A stretch of DNA of 64,000 nucleotides. It comes from Pseudomonas sp. RC10 (GTDB lineage: Bacteria; Pseudomonadota; Gammaproteobacteria; Pseudomonadales; Pseudomonadaceae). This document shows positions 8,530-18,461 of the stretch, piece after piece. The DNA lies in assembly GCF_038397775.1 (NCBI RefSeq), contig NZ_CP151650.1:5847001-5911000 (forward strand), written 5' to 3'. The position numbers and the translations under genes were made by a program. The notes below the pieces were generated by a model that was given only the letters and a program-made list of their open reading frames with translations, made no database searches and was not told where the DNA came from. Numbering within the stretch: the first letter of the stretch is position 1; the number at the start of each line of letters is the position of its first letter.

Positions 8530-9493
8530 TTACTTATGCCGCTGCCGACTGATGAAAATCGCCAGCAAAATGATTCCGCCCTTGATCACGCTCTGCACGT
8601 AAGGCGACACGCCAAGCATGTTCAATCCGTTGTTGAGCACACCCAACAGCATGGCCCCGACCAGCGTGCCGATGATCACGCCGCGACCACCGGCAATCGA
8701 CGCGCCGCCCAACACCACGGCGGCAATGGCGTCCAGCTCGAAACCGACCCCGGCATTCGGCTGGCCGCTCATCAAACGCGACGACAGCACCAGACCGGCA
8801 ATCGCCGCCGTGAGCCCGCTGATCGAGTACACCAGCAGCTTGAAGCGCGACGCCCGCACGCCGGACAGGCGCACCGCTTCCTCGTTGCCGCCGATGGCGT
8901 AGACGTAGCGCCCGATCCGCGTGTGCTGCAGCAGCACCCACGCGAAGAAGTAGGTCAGCAGCATGATCAGGATCGGCACCTGAATGCCGAATAACGTGCC
9001 GCGACCGAACCAGGCGAACCAGTCCGGCATCCCGGAAATCGGGTAGCCGTCGGTGTACATCAGGCCCAGGCCGCGGGCGATGCCCATGGTCGCGAGGGTC
9101 ACGATGATCGGCGGCATTTTCAGGTACGCGACGAAGATGCCGTTGCCCACGCCAAAGCCCACACCGATGAGCAAGCCGATGAGGATCGCGATCGGCGCCG
9201 GAACGCCTGCGACCATCAAGCCCGTGGTCAGCGTGCCGGACAGCGCCATGACCGGCCCCACCGACAAATCGATGCCCCCGGTGAGGATCACGCAGGTCAT
9301 GCCCACGGCGATGATCGCGTTGATGGAGACCTGTCGCGCGATGTTTTCCAGGTTCGCGCCGGTGAGAAATTTGTCGCTGGCGAAGATCATGAAGACCGTC
9401 ACCACCACCAGCCCGACGAAGGGGTAAAACGCCGGCGAGCGGATCAGTTGAGCGAAGTTGAGCTTCATGCGGTTGGGTTGTGCAGTCATGGTT

Positions 9494-9510
<17 letters not shown>
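8530..9510 (-). CDS. ABC sugar-type permease (RbsC-like)
   Basis: 326 residues, with about nine or ten membrane segments. Motifs of the ribose/galactose permease family are present: [15 protein letters not shown], the EAA-like loop [12 protein letters not shown] and [21 protein letters not shown] at 9510 is chosen because GGGAG lies eight bases upstream; the ATG codons at 9489 and 9468 lack a ribosome site. The start overlaps the end of the ATPase gene by 17 bases, which suggests translational coupling. It forms the membrane channel of the importer with the proteins at 9494-11005 and 11089-12033. Confidence 0.9.
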
Positions 9511-11005
<1,495 letters not shown>

Positions 11006-11088
11006 GGGCACCTCGTCGAAGCAAACGTTGCTCAGATCCGCGCCGTTCGCCCAACGCAAAAACCGTCAGGCGAACAGCGACAGTTCCG

Positions 11089-12033
11089 TCACCAGCTGAA
11101 GGTTTTGGCCTTGGCCTGGTCCACCAGCAGGATGTCGACGGGGATGGCCTTGGGCACTTGCGAGCCCCATTTCCTGGCCAGTGCGATGCCCAGCGCCAGG
11201 CGCACCTGATCGCGCGGATATTGCGCCGAGGTGGCGATGAACTTGCTGTTCGGCTTCTGGATTTCCTTCACGGCTTCGGGTGAGCCGTCGACGCTGGTGA
11301 GCTTGACGTCCATGCCGCTGGAATCGATCGCCGCCAATGCGCCGAGGGAGCCGTTGTCGTTGACGCTGAACAGGCCTTTCAGATTCGGCTGCGCCTGAAG
11401 CATGTTCTCGGTCACGCTGAGCGCCTGATCACGCTCCTGCTTGCCGTTCTGGATGCTGACGATCTTGATGTCCGGGTGTTTGGCCAGCGCGTCCTTGCAA
11501 CCACGTACGCGTTCGAGGATCGGCACCACGGCAATGCCGTCGAGAATGCCGACGTCGCCTTTGCCGCCGATGTTCGTCGCGAGGTATTCACAGGCCTGAA
11601 CACCCGCGTCGTAGTTCTTCGAACCGACGAAAGAATCCAGCGGACCGTCCGCCTGGGCGTCCACTGCCACCACCACGACGCCTTTGTCATGGGCCTGCTT
11701 CACGGCGGATTGCACGCCTACCGAATCAGTCGGGTTGATGATCAGGATGTCGATGCCCTTTTGCAGCATGTCTTCGATGTCGCTGATCTGCTTGGAGACG
11801 TCGTGACGTGCGTCGGTCACCAGCAGGCTTGCGCCGATGCTCTTGGTGGCGTCGGTCAGCGCATCCTTCATGGTCACGAAATAGGGGTTATTGATCTCTT
11901 GGAACGAGGCACCGATCTTCAGCGGGCCGCTTTTAGCATCGGCTGCCTGAACGGAGAAGGAACCGGCGCACGCCACAGCCACGGCGAGGGAGCAAAGAAC
12001 GGTGGAAAAGCCTTTCTTGAGGCGAATTGTCAT
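11089..12033 (-). CDS. Periplasmic sugar/polyol-binding protein (RbsB-like)
   Basis: 314 residues with a signal peptide ending at about residue 30 (SVQA). The mature protein has the type 1 sugar-binding fold: IGASFQEINNPYFVTMKDAL, DILIINPTDSVGVQ, VVVVAVDAQADG and GLFSVNDNGSLGALAAI. It binds the imported compound in the periplasm and delivers it to the permease. It is the first gene of the minus-strand cluster and carries a LacI-type palindrome 35 bases upstream of its start, so the whole cluster is probably induced by its own substrate. Ligand specificity cannot be read from sequence. Confidence 0.9.
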   Translation of the reverse strand: MTIRLKKGFSTVLCSLAVAVACAGSFSVQAADAKSGPLKIGASFQEINNPYFVTMKDALTDATKSIGASLLVTDARHDVSKQISDIEDMLQKGIDILIINPTDSVGVQSAVKQAHDKGVVVVAVDAQADGPLDSFVGSKNYDAGVQACEYLATNIGGKGDVGILDGIAVVPILERVRGCKDALAKHPDIKIVSIQNGKQERDQALSVTENMLQAQPNLKGLFSVNDNGSLGALAAIDSSGMDVKLTSVDGSPEAVKEIQKPNSKFIATSAQYPRDQVRLALGIALARKWGSQVPKAIPVDILLVDQAKAKTFSW

Positions 12034-12068
12034 AGCGAAAAATCCCGTTGTTTTTATTGTTTAAGCGG

Positions 12069-12088
12069 AAATGTCATCGTTAACATTT
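12069..12088. promoter_or_regulatory. Probable LacI-family operator of the polyol cluster
   Basis: AAATGTCATCGTTAACATTT is a 20-base imperfect palindrome (six-base outer arms perfect, CG at the centre), the hallmark of LacI-type operators. It is 35 bases ahead of the binding-protein start. The likely partner is the regulator at 3610-4626 (inference). Confidence 0.6.
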
Positions 12089-12162
12089 TTGAAATTAGCA
12101 GAGAAAATGAGGGTTAGCAACTGGGGAAAATGGAGGCTCATCGAGCGGGTTTAGACGTTTTT

Positions 12163-12247
12163 GGTAGGAGCGCGCTTGCCCGCGATAGAGCCGCAGGAGG
12201 TTTTTCTGTCTCACCGCGCTACCCTTCATCGCGGGCAAGCGCGCACC
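12163..12247. repeat. REP doublet, GGCAAGCGCGC type, one arm diverged
   Basis: Left arm 12163-12185 has GGTAGGAGCGCGCTTGCCCG. The right arm 12229-12247 matches inverted but reads GCGCACC instead of GCTCC, so it has begun to decay. It lies in the 330-base gap between the divergent polyol and uronate units; that gap also holds the two operator-like sites. Confidence 0.8.
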
Positions 12248-12305
12248 GACTCGGCTTAGGCGCGGTTTGACAAATTTCGTTACCCCTGCCGATAATCCCT
12301 AGTCA

Positions 12306-12327
12306 TGTCATACGACAACTTACGACA
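12306..12327. promoter_or_regulatory. Operator-like repeats upstream of udh
   Basis: TGTCATACGACA (12306-12317) is a near palindrome, and TACGACA recurs at 12311-12317 and 12321-12327. The block lies about 40 bases before the udh start. Such TGTCxTAxGACA-type sites are common for FadR/GntR regulators of hexuronate genes, but no such regulator gene is adjacent. Confidence 0.4.
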
Positions 12328-12363
12328 TCAATAACAACAAATCGTAAACAAGGGCTTCTCACG

Positions 12364-13185
12364 ATGACCGAATCCAACGCCCACCCCCCTTTCAATCGTC
12401 TGCTGCTCACCGGCGCGGCTGGCGGCCTTGGCAAAGTGTTGCGCGAAACCCTGCGCCCCTACGCCACCATCATTCGCCTCTCCGACATTGCCGATCTGGC
12501 CCCTGCTGGCGCTCACGAAGAAGTGCAGCGGTGCGATCTCGCGGACAAAGCCGCTGTTCATCATCTGGTCGAAGGCGTCGATGCCATCGTGCATTTCGGC
12601 GGTGTGTCCACTGAGCACTCGTTCGAAGACATCCTCGGGCCGAACATCTGCGGTACCTATCACCTCTACGAAGCGGCGCGTCGGCACGGTGTGAAACGGG
12701 TGATCTTCGCCAGCTCCAACCACGTGATCGGCTTCTACCGTCAGGACGAAACCATCGACGCCAGCGCTGTGAAGCGGCCTGACAGCTACTATGGCCTGTC
12801 AAAATCCTACGGCGAAGACTTGGCCAGTTTCTATTTCGATCGCTACGGCATCGAAACGGTGAGTATCCGGATCGGCTCTTCATTCCCAGAAGCGCAGAAC
12901 CGCAGAATGCTGAGCAGTTGGCTGAGCTACGACGACCTGACCCAACTGATCGAGCGCGGTCTGTTCACGCCGAATGTCGGTCACACCGTGGTGTACGGCG
13001 CGTCCAACAATGCGAAGGTGTGGTGGGACAACCGCCTGGCCAATCATCTGGACTACCAGCCCAAAGACAGCTCCGAACAGTTCCGCGCCAAGGTCGAGGC
13101 GCAACCGGCGCCGGCTGCCGATGACCCGGCGATGGTGTATCAAGGCGGCGCGTTCGTGGCGTCCGGACCTTTCGGCGACCAGTAA
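12364..13185 (+). CDS. udh: Uronate dehydrogenase
   Basis: 273 residues, as expected for the P. syringae-type NAD-dependent uronate dehydrogenase. This enzyme oxidises D-galacturonate or D-glucuronate to the aldaro-lactone in the cytoplasm. The extended SDR features are clear: GAAGGLGK, HFGGVSTEHSFEDILGPN, FASSNHVIGFY and the catalytic YYGLSKSYGE. The tail WWDNRLANHLDYQPKDSSEQF is characteristic of this enzyme. AAGGG lies ahead of the ATG. Sixty-eight bases downstream begins a lactonase gene that would open the product, so the pair forms the first two steps of the oxidative uronate route. Aldarate dehydratases are not in the window. Confidence 0.92.
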   Translation: MTESNAHPPFNRLLLTGAAGGLGKVLRETLRPYATIIRLSDIADLAPAGAHEEVQRCDLADKAAVHHLVEGVDAIVHFGGVSTEHSFEDILGPNICGTYHLYEAARRHGVKRVIFASSNHVIGFYRQDETIDASAVKRPDSYYGLSKSYGEDLASFYFDRYGIETVSIRIGSSFPEAQNRRMLSSWLSYDDLTQLIERGLFTPNVGHTVVYGASNNAKVWWDNRLANHLDYQPKDSSEQFRAKVEAQPAPAADDPAMVYQGGAFVASGPFGDQ

Positions 13186-13253
13186 TCCCCCCCTGAAACG
13201 GCCAGCCCGACGTTGGCCGTTCGCCCCTTCTTCAACCTTGTGGAATATTCCCG

Positions 13254-14147
13254 ATGCAGGCTGAGCTGATCCTCGACGCGCGCAACGCCACCGGCGAGTG
13301 CCCGGTCTGGAGCGCCCGTGAAAACGCGCTTTATTGGGTGGACATTCCAGCGAAAAAACTCCATCGCTATCGGCTGGATGACCAGCGCACGGACAGCTGG
13401 GAAGCGCCGCAGATGCTCGCCTGCATCGCCAGTTACAGCGACGGCACCTGGCTCGCAGGTATGGAAGATGGCCTGTTTCGGATTCGCCCCGCAGAGGATG
13501 GAACGCTCACGTCCGAACGACTGATCGACGTCGAACACCCTCGCCCCAATATGCGTTTCAACGACGGGCGCTGTGACCGTCAAGGCCGTTTCTGGGCGGG
13601 CACGATGGTCATGGACATGGCCGCTGCGTCGTCGGTCGGCGCGCTGTATCGCTACAGCCGCGATCAGCGCGAACCGCTCACGCCTCGAATCACTGACCTG
13701 ATTGTTCCCAACGGCCTGGGTTTCAGCCCCGACGGGAAGATCATGTACCTCTCGGATTCTCACCCTAACGTGCAGAAAATCTGGGCGTTCGATTACGACA
13801 TCGACAGCGGCACGCCCCATGATCGGCGCCTGTTCGTGGACATGAACCTCTATCCCGGTCGCCCCGATGGCGCCGCTGTGGACGCCGACGGCTGCTATTG
13901 GATCTGCGGCAATGACGAAGGGGTCATCCACCGTTTTACCCCGGCGGGCACGCTGGATCGATCACTGTCTGTTCCCGTGAAAAAGCCGTCCATGTGTGCG
14001 TTTGGAGGCCGTGACCTGGACACGTTGTTCGTGACCTCGATCCGTCCCGGTGGCGACCTTTCCGATCAGCCACTGGCCGGTGGGGTGTTCGCGCTGCAAC
14101 CCGGCGTCAAAGGGCTGGAAGAGCCGTTTTTTTTTGGCCCGGAATAG
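13254..14147 (+). CDS. SMP-30/gluconolaconase-family lactonase, probable uronolactonase
   Basis: 297 residues of the six-bladed propeller SMP-30 family. Metal-site motifs are present: TGECPVW (residues 12-18; E14), MRFNDGRCD (N103 region), VPNGLGFSPDG and RPDGAAVDADGCYW. It directly follows udh, so its likely substrate is the galactaro- or glucaro-lactone made by Udh. Lactonases of this family with that role have been described in pseudomonads as UxuL; the symbol is not assigned because specificity was not tested here. No strong ribosome site precedes the ATG (GGAA only). The last codons run through a T9 tract without apparent frameshift. Confidence 0.85.
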   Translation: MQAELILDARNATGECPVWSARENALYWVDIPAKKLHRYRLDDQRTDSWEAPQMLACIASYSDGTWLAGMEDGLFRIRPAEDGTLTSERLIDVEHPRPNMRFNDGRCDRQGRFWAGTMVMDMAAASSVGALYRYSRDQREPLTPRITDLIVPNGLGFSPDGKIMYLSDSHPNVQKIWAFDYDIDSGTPHDRRLFVDMNLYPGRPDGAAVDADGCYWICGNDEGVIHRFTPAGTLDRSLSVPVKKPSMCAFGGRDLDTLFVTSIRPGGDLSDQPLAGGVFALQPGVKGLEEPFFFGPE

Positions 14148-14419
14148 CCTTTGCGCTCATGCGACGACACAGAATGTGACACAAAATCGTTACGCCCGGA
14201 GAGCGCTCTGAAAAACGGTTTTGCGCCGATCTGTTTCAAAAACGGACACAAAAGCAGCGTTATCCGCGAAAAAACACACATTTTGAAATATTTAATCCAC
14301 GCACGTAGATAATCCTGTGCTAGCTGCTAGTCTGTCGACTCGCCCGCTGAATCGGTACATCTCTGGCATTGGGTCCGAGGGCATCAAACGACTCAGATAC
14401 CCGCAACGAGGTTATCGCG

Positions 14420-15181
14420 ATGCCTTACTCGACCTTCTCGGACGCTCAGGTCAGCAGCCTGATCAAGGCCATCGACAGTGACGGATACGCTGTTCTCCCG
14501 GACTGGGCCAGTCCGACGCAATTAATGGAGCTGCAAGCACTCGTACAGACCACCGTTGAGGAAGCGGGCAACGACTACGTCGCCCTTTCTGGCCGCCAGC
14601 CTGTCGCGGGCACACCGCTCTCCGACTGGGGAAATTCACGGGACTTCATCGACCTCTGTCGCCGCATCGTCGCAGGCGCCACGGGAGAGCGTTCCAGCGA
14701 CACGACGTTGACTCAGACATTGCGCTGCCTCACCGGCAACGGCGGGCGTCGCGAATCGCTGATTTTCCATTACGACTCTTTCATCCTGACCACGATCCTG
14801 CCGGTGTGCATGCCGGACACGGGAGAGCGCGGCGACCTGCTGATGCTGCCCAATCGTCGGCCGCTGCGCCAAAGCTACCTGCGCAACCTCGTCGACAAGG
14901 TTTTGGTGGACAACCGCTGGGTACAGCGCTACCTGAAAAACCGACTCGGCCGCGACGCTCAGGCGTTTACCCGGATTGCCATGCAGCCGGGCCATCTGTA
15001 CCTGTTCTGGGGCTATCGCTCGCTGCACACCAACCTTCCCGTTGCCGAAGACGCCCTGCGCGCGACGGCGGTTTTTCACTACCACAACGTGCATGGCAGC
15101 AGCTCGCTGGCGAGTCGGCTGCGCAAGTCGTTGGGAACGTTGAAAGGCCCGGATATGCAGGACGATGTGCCGCAAACGTAG
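14420..15181 (+). CDS. PhyH-like 2-oxoglutarate/Fe(II) dioxygenase candidate, unknown substrate
   Basis: 253 residues from MPYSTFSDAQ; a ribosome site (GAGG) lies eight bases ahead, so the longer reading from 14369 is rejected. The start (IDSDGYAVLPDW) resembles phytanoyl-CoA dioxygenase-like proteins. HYDS (residues 129-132 roughly) could supply the H-x-D metal ligands, with a distal SLHTN histidine and an arginine (DALRATAVFHYH) for 2-oxoglutarate. These residues support the fold but do not identify a substrate. It stands alone between the uronate genes and a REP doublet, after 272 AT-rich bases that contain nothing else recognised. Could also be a catalytically dead relative. Confidence 0.6.
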   Translation: MPYSTFSDAQVSSLIKAIDSDGYAVLPDWASPTQLMELQALVQTTVEEAGNDYVALSGRQPVAGTPLSDWGNSRDFIDLCRRIVAGATGERSSDTTLTQTLRCLTGNGGRRESLIFHYDSFILTTILPVCMPDTGERGDLLMLPNRRPLRQSYLRNLVDKVLVDNRWVQRYLKNRLGRDAQAFTRIAMQPGHLYLFWGYRSLHTNLPVAEDALRATAVFHYHNVHGSSSLASRLRKSLGTLKGPDMQDDVPQT

Positions 15182-15205
15182 GACTGATTGCCAGGCCTGA
15201 TTCCC

Positions 15206-15297
15206 CTGTGGGAGCGAATTCATTCGCGAGACATTCGCACATCCAATGCATCTCTGTCGGCTGTATTGGCCAATCGCGAATGAATTCGCTCCCACAG
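15206..15297. repeat. REP doublet, GAATTCATTC type
   Basis: Arms 15206-15229 and 15274-15297 are exact reverse complements with core GTGGGAGCGAATTCATTCGC. It follows the dioxygenase-like gene. Confidence 0.9.
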
Positions 15298-15346
15298 TTT
15301 CCGACGGCAACTTGTTTGAAACCCAAAATCAAACATTCGAATAAGC

Positions 15347-15371
15347 TTATGAAGTCTTGTTATCTTCATAA
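15347..15371. promoter_or_regulatory. Inverted repeat in the AtsK promoter region
   Basis: TTATGAAG and CTTCATAA are perfect inverted 8-mers nine bases apart in an AT-rich stretch about 110 bases ahead of the sulfatase start. It is a candidate binding site for a sulfur-starvation regulator; none is encoded nearby. Confidence 0.35.
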
Positions 15372-15480
15372 ACACCTCGCATAAACTCTCCTTCTATATT
15401 TATGACGATTAGTGATTGGCGTATCGCTGATTTATATCTTTATGATCTGAGCCACAACAACCTAAACAGGAGTTCAGGAC

Positions 15481-16392
15481 ATGGCGATTCAGATCAAACC
15501 CGTGGCGGGGAAAATTGGCGCCGAGTTGAGCGGCATCAAACTTTCCGGTGACATTTCCGCGCAAGACTTCGAGTTCATCAACCAGGCACTGCTGAAACAT
15601 AAGGTGCTGTTCTTCCGCGAACAGTTCCTCGACGACGAGCAGCACGAAAGTTTCTCCCGTCGTTTCGGCGATCAAGTGCCACACCCGACCGTCCGCTCCG
15701 CCGAGCAGAGCCACGCGATTCTCAACCTTGATTCCCGCGAGACCCGCGCCAACTCCTGGCACACCGATGTCACGTTCGTCGCTGACTACCCAAAAGTCTC
15801 GATCCTGCGCGGCGTGGTCATTCCGCCGTACGGGGGCGATACCGTATGGGCCAACACCGCTGCCGCTTACGCCGATTTGCCTGAGCCGCTGAAAGCGCTG
15901 GCCGACAACCTGCGTGCCCTGCACACCAACGTCTACGACTATGTGACGCCAAAGGACACCGGCGAAGCGGGCGTGAAGCGTTACCGCGAACAGTTCACCG
16001 CCGAGATCTACGAGACCGAGCATCCGCTGGTGCGCGTGCATCCGGAAACCGGTGAGCGCAGCCTGATTCTCGGCCACTTCGTGAAACACATTCAGGGCGT
16101 CAGCAGCAACGATTCGAAACAGCTGATCCGCCTGTTCCACGACCGCATCACCCAGGTCGACAACACCGTGCGCTGGCGCTGGAGCGAGGGCGACGTGGTG
16201 ATCTGGGACAACCGCGCCACGCAGCACATCGCGATCAACGACTACGGTCAGGAACAGCGCATCGTGCGCCGCACCACCGTGGCGGGTGACATTCCGGTGG
16301 GCGTCGATGGGCGCTCCAGCCAGGCGATCAAGCCGACGCCCGACACCCTCTCCCCTCGAACAGAAGCCGACAAAAAGCACCTGGCCGCCTGA
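15481..16392 (+). CDS. atsK: TauD/TfdA-family dioxygenase, AtsK-like alkylsulfatase
   Basis: 303 residues. The metal triad of the taurine-dioxygenase family is complete: H94 and D96 in NSWHTDVTF and H249 in NRATQHIA. R260 and R264 and T121 fit 2-oxoglutarate binding. The stretches NSWHTDVTFVADYPKVSILR, GGDTVWANTAAAYADLPEPL and the ending IPVGVDGRSS closely follow the alkylsulfatase AtsK of P. putida. The enzyme cleaves alkyl sulfate esters oxidatively, releasing sulfate for growth under sulfur limitation. It is followed by an importer operon for organosulfur compounds. A related sulfonate dioxygenase activity cannot be excluded. Confidence 0.8.
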   Translation: MAIQIKPVAGKIGAELSGIKLSGDISAQDFEFINQALLKHKVLFFREQFLDDEQHESFSRRFGDQVPHPTVRSAEQSHAILNLDSRETRANSWHTDVTFVADYPKVSILRGVVIPPYGGDTVWANTAAAYADLPEPLKALADNLRALHTNVYDYVTPKDTGEAGVKRYREQFTAEIYETEHPLVRVHPETGERSLILGHFVKHIQGVSSNDSKQLIRLFHDRITQVDNTVRWRWSEGDVVIWDNRATQHIAINDYGQEQRIVRRTTVAGDIPVGVDGRSSQAIKPTPDTLSPRTEADKKHLAA

Positions 16393-16426
16393 TTACCGCC
16401 CCCCCCATTTTTAAGGAAAAACCGTC

Positions 16427-17545
16427 ATGGCAAAGGCCAAGCGAACATCTGTATTCAGCACAAAAAGCGTAGCTACCGCACTGGCGGCGCTGCTGATGAT
16501 GCCCTTGGCCGAGGCCGACGTTTTACGCATCGGCGTGGCCAGCGCGGGGGGCGGTGATCCCGTGACCTTCAGCGGCTCGCCGCTGGGCATCGTGCGCAAC
16601 CAGCAACTGCTGGAAAAAGCCTTCGAAGGCACGGGCACCGAGATTCAATGGTTCTTCTTCAAAGGCGCGGGTCCGGCGGTCAACGAAGCGCTGTCGAACC
16701 AGCAACTCGACTTCGCCTACGAAGGCGACCTGCCGCAAGTGGTCGGTCGCGCCAACGGTCTGGACACCAAGCTGCTGGCCGCCATCGGCGTGCGCTCAAA
16801 CGTGTATCTCGCGGTGCCGAAGGGCTCCGACATCAAGACGATTGAAGACCTCAAGGGCAAGAAAGTCGCGGTCTTCCGTGGCACCAACGGCCATCTGGTG
16901 TCGATCAATCTGCTGGCGGACCACGGCCTGACCGAACGCGATTTGAAAGTGATCAACCTCGACAGCGGCAGCAGTCAGGCCGCGCTGGCGTCAAAGGGCG
17001 TCGATGCCGCGTTCGGCGGCCGTGAGCTGTTCAAGCTGCGGGATCAGGGCTTGGTGGACATTATTTTCGATAACCCGAACAACGACGTGCGCTACACCCG
17101 GCAGTGCGCGCTGGTGGTTCGCGGCGCCTATGAAAAGGAACACGCGGACAACGTGCAAAAAGTCGTCAACACGCTGGTCGATGCGGCCAAGTGGGAGTCC
17201 GACGAAAGCAACCGCGACGCCGTGTTGAACGAGTGGGCCAAGACCAATGAGCCGCTGGCCTCGCTCAAAGCGGACTTCGGCCACATCACCCTGCGCGACA
17301 GCGCCTCGCCGCTGGTAGATGACTTCCTCAAGGCGCGTTATCAGGCCGTCGCCGATCAGGCCAAAGAAGAGAAGATGATTCGACGTCCGGTGACCATCGA
17401 CGGCTGGTTCGAAACCAAGTACCTGGAAACAGCGTTGAAAGCCAAGGGGCTGCAAGGCTACTGGACCGCTTACGGCGCAGACGGCAAAGCCACGGCGAAC
17501 ACGGCCACGGCGTCATCGGATAAAACCGTCAACAACGGAGGCTGA
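16427..17545 (+). CDS. ABC-type sulfonate/sulfate-ester-binding protein (SsuA/AtsR-like)
   Basis: 372 residues with an N-terminal signal region to about residue 30 (AEADVLRIGVAS). The core GTEIQWFFFKGAGPAVNEAL and QLDFAYEGDLPQVVGRANG are typical of aliphatic sulfonate/sulfate-ester-binding proteins, and longer than SsuA (usually about 320). It begins 34 bases after the dioxygenase gene, so it most likely captures the sulfate esters or sulfonates that enzyme cleaves. The C-terminal tail is rich in A, T and S and is probably unstructured. Confidence 0.83.
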   Translation: MAKAKRTSVFSTKSVATALAALLMMPLAEADVLRIGVASAGGGDPVTFSGSPLGIVRNQQLLEKAFEGTGTEIQWFFFKGAGPAVNEALSNQQLDFAYEGDLPQVVGRANGLDTKLLAAIGVRSNVYLAVPKGSDIKTIEDLKGKKVAVFRGTNGHLVSINLLADHGLTERDLKVINLDSGSSQAALASKGVDAAFGGRELFKLRDQGLVDIIFDNPNNDVRYTRQCALVVRGAYEKEHADNVQKVVNTLVDAAKWESDESNRDAVLNEWAKTNEPLASLKADFGHITLRDSASPLVDDFLKARYQAVADQAKEEKMIRRPVTIDGWFETKYLETALKAKGLQGYWTAYGADGKATANTATASSDKTVNNGG

Positions 17546-17549
17546 TGTC

Positions 17550-18461
17550 ATGGCCAGAGCCACCGCACCTTTACTCGACCAAGACCGGGCGCCCGCGAAA
17601 AAGCTGGCGCCGGTCGAACGCCTGCCCAACTTTCCCGCCCGCGCCCCACGGCGTGTGGCGGCCGCTAAACGCTCATCCCCGGCGTGGCAAACCCGCGCTG
17701 TGAACCTTGCCCTGCCCTGGCTGCTGCCCATCGCGCTGCTCGGTCTCTGGTACGTGGGCACCGAGCGTGGCTGGCTGTCCGAGCAAGTGCTGCCGCCCCC
17801 GGCATACGTCTGGCAAACACTGACGGATCTGCTCAGCACGGGCGACCTGTGGCTCAACGCGTCGGCGAGTCTGCAACGGGTGCTGGTGGGCTTTCTCATC
17901 GGCTCGGGCCTCGGCGTAACACTGGGTCTGGTGATGGGCCTGTCCAAAACCGTCGAGGATTACCTGCTGCCGACGTTCAACGCACTGGTGCAGATTCCCG
18001 TGCTGGGCTGGATGCCCTTCGCGCTGCTGCTGTTCGGCATCGGCGAGCCACTGAAGTACGTGCTGATCGCCCACGCGGCGCTGGTCCCGGTCACCCTCTG
18101 CACACTGCAGGCCTTTCATCAGGTGCCCAAACGCCTGCTGGAGGTGGGACAGGCTTACGGCTTCAGTCGGCGCCAAATCGTCACCGACATCGTGCTGCCT
18201 TCCGCTGTTGCACCGATTTTCACCGGCCTTCGGCTGGGCTTCACCAAAGCCTGGCTGTCGCTGGTGGTCGTCGAGCTGCTGGCTTCCAGCGAAGGGTTGG
18301 GGTACCTGATCGCTTACGGGCGTCAGCTGTTTCAGCTGGATCTGGTGATGGCGGCGGTGGTCGTAGTCGGCACGGTCGGGCTGCTGATCGACCGGGCGTT
18401 CGAAGTCATTGAGCGTCATCTCAACAAAGGCCGGGCGGTGACGCCAGGGAGGGTGCTATGA
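17550..18461 (+). CDS. ABC transporter permease 1 for organosulfur uptake (SsuC-like)
   Basis: 303 residues; about 55 basic, proline-rich residues precede six membrane segments. The permease signature loop is EVGQAYGFSRRQIVTDIVLP, with GLRLGFTKAWLSLVVVELLAS downstream. GGAGG is placed well ahead of ATG 17550. The gene starts only four bases after the binding-protein stop, and its end overlaps the second permease as ATGA, so they are translationally coupled. Confidence 0.88.
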   Translation: MARATAPLLDQDRAPAKKLAPVERLPNFPARAPRRVAAAKRSSPAWQTRAVNLALPWLLPIALLGLWYVGTERGWLSEQVLPPPAYVWQTLTDLLSTGDLWLNASASLQRVLVGFLIGSGLGVTLGLVMGLSKTVEDYLLPTFNALVQIPVLGWMPFALLLFGIGEPLKYVLIAHAALVPVTLCTLQAFHQVPKRLLEVGQAYGFSRRQIVTDIVLPSAVAPIFTGLRLGFTKAWLSLVVVELLASSEGLGYLIAYGRQLFQLDLVMAAVVVVGTVGLLIDRAFEVIERHLNKGRAVTPGRVL

